Below the pieces are notes generated by a model. The model did no database searches and had not been told where the DNA came from. It saw only the letters and a program-made list of their open reading frames with translations. A stretch of DNA of 22,372 nt from DATMER01 sp036277235 (GTDB lineage: Bacteria; Acidobacteriota; Thermoanaerobaculia; Multivoradales; UBA5704): contig DASUNJ010000464.1 of the NCBI GenBank assembly GCA_036277235.1, positions 1 through 22,372 on the forward strand. Reading direction: 5' to 3'. Both the position numbers and the translations under genes were made by a program. Positions 1-8,891 of this stretch are shown here, piece after piece (position 1 is the stretch's first letter; each line of letters begins with the position of its first letter).

Positions 1-161
1 GTTCCGAAGACCACCCTCGACCAAACTCCCAGGCGGGCTCAGAGGCACCAGTGCGCTCCGGTCTCACGCCGGCACCTATCCACGACTATTTTCATCGATC
101 TTCGGGTGCAGCGCAGCTGCATGAAAAACTCCCAGGGAAAATGCGCTCGATCGTGGCGCGG
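1..161. other. Non-coding left flank of the first repeat array
   Basis: No convincing gene is visible. An open frame from a GTG at 51 runs through the downstream repeat array but has no ribosome binding site and is open only because the repeat period is a multiple of three. The one local structure is a nested dyad: TTTTCAT at 89-95 pairs with ATGAAAA at 121-127, enclosing TGCAGC at 107-112 and GCTGCA at 116-121. No boxA-like motif like the one before the second array is seen here, but the window starts only 161 bases before the array, so an upstream leader could lie outside it. Confidence 0.5.
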
Positions 162-602
162 ACTGCGGTTCGGACGTCAGGGACACGGGGACGCGCCTCG
201 GAAACCCGAGTCCCTGCCTCGGAAACCGCGGCCGGCGTCTCAGGGACATGGAGGTCTGACGCGGAGACTCGGGTCCGGAGGATCGAGACCGCGGTTTCTG
301 CCTCAGGGACGCAGGTCCGCGTCCCAGGGACCGCTGCCCCTGCCTCGGAAACCCGGGGACGAACGTCGCGGACCGCGGGACACGCTCCGGAAATCCGGGT
401 CCCTGTGACGAAAACCCCTGCCCCTGCCTCAGGGGCAGGGGTTTCTGCGATAGAGATCGGGGTTTTCACGATGAAGACTGCTGACTCTGCCTCAGGGGCA
501 GCGGTCTCTGCGACAGGGACCGCGGTCCGCGTCGCGAAAACAGGGGTGCCTACGAAGGAAACCGCTGCCCCTGACGTCCGGACCGCGGTCCGCGCCGCTG
601 CT
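162..602. repeat. Array 1: 21 degenerate tandem copies of a 21-bp unit
   Basis: Cutting the sequence every 21 bases from 162 gives 21 consecutive units with no length change. Most begin ACCGCGGT, ACCC or a variant and end in CGGAA or TCAGGG. The approximate consensus is ACCGCGGTCCCTG followed by CCTCGGAA or CCTCAGGG. Many units hold a mini-dyad CCCTG-CCT-CAGGG, and two adjacent units build a perfect 15-bp hairpin at 412-444. Because 21 is a multiple of three and the DNA is GC-rich, frames on both strands are open with a seven-residue period (pattern T-A-V-x-A-S-E), so openness is weak evidence of coding. There is no constant repeat with unique spacers, so it is not a CRISPR array. Function unknown. 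Confidence 0.85.
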
Positions 603-656
603 GAGCAAGGGCCTGTGCTACCCTCCCCCGGTCGTCCCTGACTGAGGAGGGAGAGC

Positions 657-2624
<1,968 letters not shown>

Positions 2625-2849
2625 ATGGCTCAGTTCAATATTGCCGAGGCGAAAGCTCACTTCTCGGCTCTCGTGCAGCGAGCCTTGATGGGAGAAGAGG
2701 TCATCATTGCGCGGGACAACAAACCTGTCTTGCGTCTGGTGCCTTTGCAAGATTCGCGGCAGCCTCGCCAGCCTGGCTCCGCCCGAGGCCAGGTCTGGAT
2801 GGCAGAAGATTTCGACGACGCTCCTGAGGATTTCAAGGAGTACCTCTGA
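2625..2849 (+). CDS. Phd/YefM-type antitoxin, apparently orphan
   Basis: A 74-residue protein with the N-terminal pattern of Phd/YefM antitoxins: MAQFNIAEAKAHFSALVQRA followed by GEEVIIARDNKPVLRLVPL. In the family this part forms the DNA-binding dimer, while the C-terminal tail, here acidic (AEDFDDAPEDFKEYL), wraps the toxin. Members normally precede a PIN (VapC), Doc or RelE toxin, but none follows: only 46 bases separate the stop from the next gene. The bases overlapping the stop read CTG AAA CGG CTC TGG TAG, which resembles the K-R-L-L opening of a VapC toxin and may be a remnant, though this is too short to be sure. The start abuts the OPT stop codon, so translation is probably coupled. 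Confidence 0.82.
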   Translation: MAQFNIAEAKAHFSALVQRALMGEEVIIARDNKPVLRLVPLQDSRQPRQPGSARGQVWMAEDFDDAPEDFKEYL

Positions 2850-2895
2850 AACGGCTCTGGTAGGCGTCTTCGACAGCTCCTAGTATTATGCGTGG

Positions 2896-3468
2896 GTGGC
2901 TATCGCAGTGCTCCCTGCCGCCGGCGCCTCCCGCCGCATGGGCCGCCCCAAGCTGCTGCTCCCTTTTCGGGGCGGCACGGTCGTCGGCTCGCTGATCAAG
3001 GCTCTGCGCGAGGGCGGCGTTTCCGAGATCTTTCTGGTCATCGCTCCAGGCGATGAAGCGTTGCGCGCCTGGGGTACGGAGGCGGGGGTACAAGTGGCGG
3101 TCAATCCGGACCCGGAGCGGGGGATGCTCTCCACGATCATCGAAGGGATCACAGCAGCAGGAGACAGGGAACCTCTGGTCGTCTGCCCCGCCGACCTGCC
3201 GGCGCTCCTTCCTTCCACGATCCGGACGGTGCTCGCGCAGCAGAGCCCCCTCGCCGTGCCCTCGTACCAGGGCCGGCGGGGACACCCGCTGGTGATCTCC
3301 CCGGAGCTCATTCCCGAGATCAGGACCCTGCACCTGAACGTTGGACTGCGGGAGCTGCTCGACCGCCATCCCGACAGCCTGCGGGTCGTCGAGGTGGACG
3401 ACCCCGGCTGCGTCAGGGACGTGGACACGCCCGAGGAATATCAGGCGCTCGTCGAGGATGAGACATGA
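2896..3468 (+). CDS. MobA/MocA-like NTP transferase
   Basis: A 190-residue GT-A-fold nucleotidyltransferase related to molybdenum cofactor cytidylyl- or guanylyltransferases. The signature nucleotide loop is present near the N terminus (LPAAGASRRMGRPKLLLPF, residues about 5-23), followed by ERGMLSTIIEGI and a metal-site motif VVCPADLPAL near residue 95. A late segment, GRRGHPLVISPELI, matches the G-H-P stretch of MocA/CoxI-associated members. The start is GTG. No Shine-Dalgarno sequence is evident, but TATTAT at 2884-2889 sits one -10-to-start distance upstream, so the transcript may be leaderless. The stop overlaps the kinase start by four bases (ATGA). No molybdoenzyme is encoded nearby, so the substrate is uncertain. 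Confidence 0.85.
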   Translation: MAIAVLPAAGASRRMGRPKLLLPFRGGTVVGSLIKALREGGVSEIFLVIAPGDEALRAWGTEAGVQVAVNPDPERGMLSTIIEGITAAGDREPLVVCPADLPALLPSTIRTVLAQQSPLAVPSYQGRRGHPLVISPELIPEIRTLHLNVGLRELLDRHPDSLRVVEVDDPGCVRDVDTPEEYQALVEDET

Positions 3469-5603
3469 GGCGCTCGTGGACTCCTTATCTGGTCCTCGCG
3501 CTCTCCCTTCTCCTCACGGTGGTCGTCACCTTCTATGCCGCCGCCACCGCAGAGAGGCAGGACCGCCTCCGGTTTCAGAACCTGGTCCAGAGGAACCAGG
3601 GCGTCCTGCAGAACCGGATGGAGATCTACGTGGCCCTGCTGCGCGGCGCGACCGGCCTGTTCAGCACCAGCGAAGACGTGAGCCGCGAGGATTTCCGATC
3701 TTTCATTTCCAGTCTCGAGCTCGACCGCCGCTACCCCGGCATCCAGGGCATCGGTTTCGCCCTGCGGGTCGGCGCGACCTGGAAGGACGCCGTGACCGCC
3801 GAGGTCCGGCGCGAAGGCGATGCCCGCTTCACGATCTGGCCTGAATCCTCCTTCGACGACCTCTACCCGATCTTCTACCTGGAGCCGCTGGACGCCCGCA
3901 ACCGCGCCGACATCGGGTTCGACATGTACACGGAGGCGGCACGCCGGGCCGCCATCGAGCGCGCCCGCGACACCGGCTGGCCCACGGCCACCGGCCGGGT
4001 GAAGCTCGTACAGGAGACCGAAGAGCGCCGGCAGTCCGGGTTCGTGATCTATGTCCCGGTCTACCGGCGCGGCAGCCCCCTCGCCACGGTCGAAGACCGG
4101 CGGGAGGCCCTGACGGGCTTCGTCTATGCCCCGTTCCGGGCCGACGACCTGCTGCGCGGCATCCTGGGCAGCGGCAATCAGAACCTGGCGCTGGAGGTCT
4201 ACGCCGGCGTGCCGTCCCTCCAGAACCTCCTGCACCGCTCGCATCCGCCCGGGGTCGTGGGCCCCGACCCGCGGCTCACTTCCACCGAGCGCTTCGAGGT
4301 TGCGGGCTCTCCCTGGACGATCGTCTACTCCAGCCTGCCGGTGTTCGAGGCGGGCTCGGCCCGCGATCAGGTCTGGCTCCTGCTCCTGCTCGGCCTGCTC
4401 ACCAGCGTGACGCTCTTCGCCGTGAACCGGGCGCAGATCGCGGCCCGGGCTCAAGCCGAGGCCGCCAGCCAGACCAAGGACCACTTCATGGCCACCCTGA
4501 GCCACGAGCTGCGCACGCCGCTCACCCCGGTGCTCGCCGTGCTCGCCCGCCTGGAGAAGCGCCCCGATCCCCTGCCCGCCGACGTCCGCGACGGCATGGC
4601 CACGATCCGCCGCAACGTGGAGCTGGAGGCGCGGCTCATCGACGACCTGCTCGACCTGACGCGCATCTCCCAGGGCAAGCTGGAGCTGCGGCGCGGCCCC
4701 ACCGACGTGCGCCAGGTGCTCGCCCACGCCCTGGAGGCGTCCGAGCGGCCGGGAGCGCCCGGGCCGGCCCTGATCACCGAGATCGAGGACGCGGAGCTCT
4801 GGACCTGGGCGGACGCCCCGCGGCTCACCCAGGTCTTCTGGAACCTGATCAGCAACGCCCGCAAGTTCACGCCGCCCGAGGGGAAGGTCCGTGTCCGCGC
4901 CTGGCGCGAAGCGGCGGAGGTCGTGGTCGAGGTGTCGGACACCGGCATCGGCATCGATCCCGAGGTGCTGCCCAGGATCTTCGACGCCTTCCAACAGGGG
5001 AAGCGGAACATCACGCGCCGGTTCGGCGGCCTGGGGCTCGGGCTCGCGATCAGCGAGAAGATCGTGGCCCTGCACGGCGGCCGCATCGGCGCGGCCAGCA
5101 AGGGGCGGGGCGAAGGCTCCACCTTCACGGTCCGGATGCCCGCGGGCAAGCCGGCCGTGCCGCCGAGCTTCCCCTGGGAGGCCGTCCCGGAGCCGCGCCC
5201 GGCTCGTGCCGCGATTGTCGGCGAAAATCGGCCGCTGCACATCCTCCTGGTGGAGGACCATCAGGACACCGCCGAGGCCATGGCCGACCTGCTCCGCGCC
5301 ACCGGGCGCCGGGTCACGGTCGCCGGCAGCGTGGCCGAGGGGAGGGCCGCGGCCGAAGCCTCCGGGGGCAACGGAGGCCGGATCGATCTCGTGCTCAGCG
5401 ACATCGGCCTGCCCGACGGCAGCGGGCACGACCTGATGGCCGAGCTCTCCCGCCGCTTCGGGCTGCGGGGCATCGCCCTGACCGGCTACGGCATGGAGGA
5501 GGACCTGGAGCGCAGCCGCGAGGTGGGCTTCGCAAGACACCTGACGAAGCCGGTCAGCCTGGAGCAGTTGGAATCGGCGATCCGGCAGGTGGCGGAGGGG
5601 TAG
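3465..5603 (+). CDS. CHASE-domain hybrid sensor histidine kinase with receiver
   Basis: A 712-residue membrane sensor. Order of parts: transmembrane segment about residues 8-28; an extracytoplasmic CHASE-type region about 75-210 (LRGATGLFSTSEDVSREDF, then YPGIQGIGFALRV); second transmembrane segment about 303-321; HisKA H-box SHELRTP with the phospho-accepting H347; HATPase with N-box FWNLISNARKF (about 458-468), DTGIGI from 492 and GGLGLGLAIS near 521; and a C-terminal receiver with HILLVEDHQD and phospho-acceptor D646 in LSDIGLPDGSG. All catalytic motifs look intact. It probably autophosphorylates in response to a small periplasmic ligand and passes phosphate to its own receiver; no DNA-binding partner is adjacent. 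It is coupled to the preceding gene by a 4-base overlap and followed by a palindromic repeat. Confidence 0.94.
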   Translation: MRRSWTPYLVLALSLLLTVVVTFYAAATAERQDRLRFQNLVQRNQGVLQNRMEIYVALLRGATGLFSTSEDVSREDFRSFISSLELDRRYPGIQGIGFALRVGATWKDAVTAEVRREGDARFTIWPESSFDDLYPIFYLEPLDARNRADIGFDMYTEAARRAAIERARDTGWPTATGRVKLVQETEERRQSGFVIYVPVYRRGSPLATVEDRREALTGFVYAPFRADDLLRGILGSGNQNLALEVYAGVPSLQNLLHRSHPPGVVGPDPRLTSTERFEVAGSPWTIVYSSLPVFEAGSARDQVWLLLLLGLLTSVTLFAVNRAQIAARAQAEAASQTKDHFMATLSHELRTPLTPVLAVLARLEKRPDPLPADVRDGMATIRRNVELEARLIDDLLDLTRISQGKLELRRGPTDVRQVLAHALEASERPGAPGPALITEIEDAELWTWADAPRLTQVFWNLISNARKFTPPEGKVRVRAWREAAEVVVEVSDTGIGIDPEVLPRIFDAFQQGKRNITRRFGGLGLGLAISEKIVALHGGRIGAASKGRGEGSTFTVRMPAGKPAVPPSFPWEAVPEPRPARAAIVGENRPLHILLVEDHQDTAEAMADLLRATGRRVTVAGSVAEGRAAAEASGGNGGRIDLVLSDIGLPDGSGHDLMAELSRRFGLRGIALTGYGMEEDLERSREVGFARHLTKPVSLEQLESAIRQVAEG

Positions 5604-5695
5604 AAAGGACCAAAGGACGTAAAGGACTCAAAGGACAGCAAACCCTCCGGAATGTCCTTGTCGTCCTTTGAGTCCTTTGGGTCCTTTTGGTCCTT
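5604..5695. repeat. Palindromic AAAGGAC-type repeat, copy 1
   Basis: The left arm (5604-5643) is a run of seven- to ten-base units built on AAAGGAC (AAAGGAC, CAAAGGAC, GTAAAGGAC, TCAAAGGAC). The right arm (about 5654-5695) is its imperfect reverse complement (GTCCTTTGAGTCCTTTGGG and so on). Together they could fold into a roughly 40-bp hairpin with a short loop in transcripts of either strand. It fills most of the gap between the kinase and TPR-CHAT genes and could end or process the upstream transcript. No terminal T-run is present, so it is not a standard intrinsic terminator. A second copy of the same family lies at 11728-11810. Confidence 0.8.
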
Positions 5696-5725
5696 GATAC
5701 CGCCCTCGATATACTCTGCCCCCTC

Positions 5726-8233
5726 ATGCATCCAAGAGGCGCGGTGCTCGCCTTCCTCCTGCTGGCCGGCGCTCGCCTCGCGGCCCAAACGCTCGACGAC
5801 GCTCGTGCCCTGCACTCCGCAGGGAAGCTGCCCGAGGCGGTCGCGGCCTACCGCGCCGTGGCAGAAGCCAACGCCGCGGACCCGCCGCTGTCGGCCACCG
5901 CCCGCAACAACGCCTGCGCGGTCCTCAACGAGTTGGGGGACTTCCGGGCGGCGCTCAAGGAGTGCGAGGCGGCCCTCCGCCTCCGGCGCCTGCAGCGGGA
6001 TCCTCTCCGCCTCGCGCGCACCCTGAACAACACGGGCCTCTCCCTGCACTACCTGGGCGAGTACAAGGAAGCCGAGACGCGTTTCCGCGAGGCGCTGGAG
6101 ATGAACGGCTTCGCCGGCGACGTCGAAGGGCAGGTGATCAACTTCTCGAACCTGGGGCTGGTCGCCACCTCGCAGGGCCGCTACAACCGCGCACTGGACT
6201 TCCATGGCATGGCCGCCACGCTCGCCGGCCGCCACCCCGGCGAGCCCTGGGGCGCCGCGCAGTTGCGCATCAGCCGGATCAACCGGGGTGTCATCCTGGA
6301 GAAGCTGGGCGCGTACCGCGAGGCGCTGGACGCGTACAAAGAGGTCCTCAAGGAAGAGGCCGAGCTCGATCCGCTGCGCCGCGCCATGCTGCGCGTCAAC
6401 ACCGGCGTGGTCTACCGCAACCTGGGCGACCCGGTCAGCGCGCAGGCCGCGTTCCAGGACGCCATCGCCCTCTATGAGGCCGAGGGGGACCGGGCCGGCC
6501 TCTCCAACGCCTGGCTCAACCTCGGGCTCGTCCACCACCTCAACCTGCGCCAGCCCCGGCAGGCCGAGGACGCCTTCCGCAACGCCCTGCGCTTCGCCCG
6601 GGCGAGCGGCGACCGCTCCGAGGAGATCCAGGACCTCTTCTACCTGGGGCGCCTCCTCCTGGAGCAGGGCCGGACCGACGAGGCCGGCGCAGCCTTCGCC
6701 CGGAGCCTGGAAGCGGCGGGCAGGAGCGGCTCGGCCGAGGGACGGTGGTCGGCCCTCGAGGGCCTCGGACGGGTGGCAGCCGCCCGCGGACAGGATGCGC
6801 GCGGCGTGGAGCTGCTCGAAAAGGCCATGGACGAGATCGAGAAGGTGCGCTACAACCTGCGGCGGAGCTCGCTGCGCAGCCACTTCTTCGGCGAGCGGCG
6901 GCCGGTCTACGCGCATGCGGTCGAGCTGCTCGCCCGCATGGAGGCACGGGAGCCCGGGGCCGGACACGCGGAGAGGGCCCTGGACATCGTGCAGCGCGCC
7001 AAGATCCGCGATCTTCTGGACACGCTCGGCAGCCCGGGGAACTTCACCTCGCCGCTCCGGACCGGCGCCCTGCGCGAAAAGATCCGCGGCGGCCTCCTCC
7101 TGGAGTACTTCCTCGGGGAGAAGAACCTCTTCCTCTGGGTGGTCCGCCGGGACGGGATCCGGATGGCGAACCTGGGACCGTACGAGCCCATCCTGGCCGA
7201 CGCCGTGGCGGTCCACGAGGCCCTGAGCCGCCGGCAGGCGCCCGACCCCGCGCGGCTCTCCCGGCTCTCCAGCCTCCTGCTCGGACCGGCCGGGAAGATC
7301 GAAGCGGACGAGGTGAGGATCGCGGCGGACGGCGCGCTCCGCTATCTGCCCTTCGAGCTGCTCGGGGAGAAATCGCTCCTCGTGGATGGGGCGCCGGTCA
7401 GCTACCTGCCGAGCGGCTCGGCCCTGGGCTGGCTCCGGAGCCTCGACATCGTCGGGCCGATCTTCACCCTGGTCGGCTTCGCAGCGCCGGCGATCCCGCA
7501 GGAGTCCGCTGCCGCCGACCTGGCCGCGCGCTACCGCCTGCCGCCGCTCGCGGGAGCCGAGCGGGAGCTGCGGGCCATCGCCGAGCTGCTGCCGGGCAGG
7601 CATGAGCTCCACATCGGACCCAAAGCCGGCGAGGACGACCTGCGGAGCACCCTCATGGGCGGCACCCGGATCATCCACTTCGCGACCCATGCCGTCATCG
7701 ACGAGCGTCCGGGCCGGGGGGCCACGATCCTGCTCGCGCCCGGCGGGAGCGACGACGGCCTCCTCTACCCCGAGGAGATCGTGAACCTTCCCTATCGGGC
7801 GGACCTGACCGTGCTCGCCGGCTGCCGCACGGCCCTGAGCCCGGGCAGCCAGGAGGGGGACGCGCTCTCCAGCCTCACCGGCGCCTTTTTGGCCTCAGGC
7901 TCTCCCGGGGTGCTCGCGACCCTTTGGGAAGTAGGGGACGACACCACGGCCGCGTTCATGGAACAGCTCTACTACGAGCTCGGCAAGGGGCGGCGCCCGG
8001 CCGAGGCCCTGCGCCGCACGAAACAGCGCCTCCGCCAGGACCCGCGCTGGAACCGGCCGGAGCTGTGGGCGGCGTACGTGCTGGTCGGCGAGGTCCCGCG
8101 GGTCGTCTACACCGACCGGCTGCGCTACGTGATCGGCGTCCTGCTCCTCGCCGCCATCGCCCTCACGCCGTTCTTCCTCGACTGGCGGGTGGCACGGCGC
8201 TTGAACGGACCGGAGAGACGGAAGGGGAAATGA
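5726..8233 (+). CDS. Exported TPR-CHAT protein
   Basis: An 835-residue protein: signal peptide (about residues 1-19, ending RLAAQ), a long array of TPR helices from about 20 to 400, and a C-terminal CHAT domain of the caspase-like (clan CD) protease fold. The catalytic dyad is visible: H655 in HFATHAV and C700 in LAGCRTA, followed by the typical ALSSLTGAFLASGSPGVLATLW block. A single transmembrane helix (about 801-818) near the C terminus should anchor it, placing TPRs and CHAT outside the cytoplasm. An upstream ATG at 5687 is possible, but the start at 5726 puts the signal peptide at the N terminus and has TATACT at 5710-5715, suggesting a near-leaderless message. Overlaps the next gene by four bases. 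CHAT function is inferred; target unknown. Confidence 0.9.
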   Translation: MHPRGAVLAFLLLAGARLAAQTLDDARALHSAGKLPEAVAAYRAVAEANAADPPLSATARNNACAVLNELGDFRAALKECEAALRLRRLQRDPLRLARTLNNTGLSLHYLGEYKEAETRFREALEMNGFAGDVEGQVINFSNLGLVATSQGRYNRALDFHGMAATLAGRHPGEPWGAAQLRISRINRGVILEKLGAYREALDAYKEVLKEEAELDPLRRAMLRVNTGVVYRNLGDPVSAQAAFQDAIALYEAEGDRAGLSNAWLNLGLVHHLNLRQPRQAEDAFRNALRFARASGDRSEEIQDLFYLGRLLLEQGRTDEAGAAFARSLEAAGRSGSAEGRWSALEGLGRVAAARGQDARGVELLEKAMDEIEKVRYNLRRSSLRSHFFGERRPVYAHAVELLARMEAREPGAGHAERALDIVQRAKIRDLLDTLGSPGNFTSPLRTGALREKIRGGLLLEYFLGEKNLFLWVVRRDGIRMANLGPYEPILADAVAVHEALSRRQAPDPARLSRLSSLLLGPAGKIEADEVRIAADGALRYLPFELLGEKSLLVDGAPVSYLPSGSALGWLRSLDIVGPIFTLVGFAAPAIPQESAAADLAARYRLPPLAGAERELRAIAELLPGRHELHIGPKAGEDDLRSTLMGGTRIIHFATHAVIDERPGRGATILLAPGGSDDGLLYPEEIVNLPYRADLTVLAGCRTALSPGSQEGDALSSLTGAFLASGSPGVLATLWEVGDDTTAAFMEQLYYELGKGRRPAEALRRTKQRLRQDPRWNRPELWAAYVLVGEVPRVVYTDRLRYVIGVLLLAAIALTPFFLDWRVARRLNGPERRKGK

Positions 8234-8532
8234 TGGATCCGATGATGGACGCGATGATGGACCCGGAAATTCAGCACGAAGAGGGCAAGCGGTATTACAT
8301 TCAGCTCGGCGACAAGAAGGCCGAGCTCACCTACACCGAGACCGGCAAGACGCGGGACTTCCGGCACACCTACGTCCCGGAGGAGATGCGCGGCCGCAAG
8401 GTGGCCGAAAGGCTCGTGCGCCATGCCCTGGACGACACGCTGCTGCAAGGCTACAAGTTCACCCCCACGTGCCCATATGTGGAGCGCTTCGTCGAAAAGA
8501 ACCCGCAGTACAAGCAGGGACTGGCTGCCTGA
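8230..8532 (+). CDS. Mini-GNAT N-acetyltransferase (COG2388/YjdJ-like), copy 1
   Basis: A 100-residue single-domain protein of the small GNAT-like group typified by YjdJ. The acetyl-CoA loop region reads HTYVPEEMRGRKVAERLVRHAL, followed by GYKFTPTCPYVERFVEKNP, the conserved cysteine/tyrosine end of this family. The start overlaps the stop of the CHAT gene (ATGA). The N terminus is an odd methionine-rich repeat (MMDPMMDAMMDPE) arising from three copies of a near-identical 12-base segment, so the true start could be any of several ATGs between 8230 and 8259. It is paralogous to the gene 25 bases downstream. The substrate is unknown. Confidence 0.85.
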   Translation: MMDPMMDAMMDPEIQHEEGKRYYIQLGDKKAELTYTETGKTRDFRHTYVPEEMRGRKVAERLVRHALDDTLLQGYKFTPTCPYVERFVEKNPQYKQGLAA

Positions 8533-8557
8533 CTCCGTTCTGAAAGGAAGGCTGGGC

Positions 8558-8839
8558 ATGGACATCGACATCCAGCATGACGAGCAGGCGAAGAGATACA
8601 CCGTGAAGAGCGGCGGCCAGGAGGTGGGGCTGCTCACCTACCGCGTGCTCGGCGAGAACCTGGTCGACTTCACCCACACCTACGTCCCCCCCGAGCACCG
8701 CGGCCGCGGCATCGCCGAAAAGCTCGTGGAGCACGCCCTGGAAGAGACGATGCAGCGCGGGTACCGGTTCCGGGCTTCCTGCTGGTACGTGGATGCTTAC
8801 GCCCGGCGGCATCCCCGGTTCCAGGAGGCGCTGGCTTAA
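8558..8839 (+). CDS. Mini-GNAT N-acetyltransferase (COG2388/YjdJ-like), copy 2
   Basis: A 93-residue paralogue of the preceding gene. Shared framework: HTYVPPEHRGRGIAEKLVEHAL, then GYRFRASCWYVDAYARRHP. The RGRGIA loop here is closer to the canonical GNAT Q/R-x-x-G-x-G/A motif than the RGRKVA of copy 1. The chosen ATG follows GAAAGGAAGG with normal spacing; an earlier in-frame ATG inside copy 1 is unlikely. It ends TAA 52 bases before the peptidase gene. Tandem duplication with divergence in the CoA loop is directly visible; a difference in activity is only a guess. Confidence 0.85.
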   Translation: MDIDIQHDEQAKRYTVKSGGQEVGLLTYRVLGENLVDFTHTYVPPEHRGRGIAEKLVEHALEETMQRGYRFRASCWYVDAYARRHPRFQEALA

Positions 8840-8891
8840 GAAGAGCCCCCGGAATCCCCCACCCCACCTCAACGTTACCCTTTTCGAAACC

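Noticed and set aside
51..641. Seven-residue-repeat protein encoded by array 1
   Set aside because: Frames on both strands are open because the unit is 21 bp and GC-rich; no ribosome site and no extension beyond the array. Not fully excluded.
3441..5540. 699-codon minus-strand open frame opposite the histidine kinase
   Set aside because: Shadow of a kinase with all catalytic motifs in order on the plus strand.
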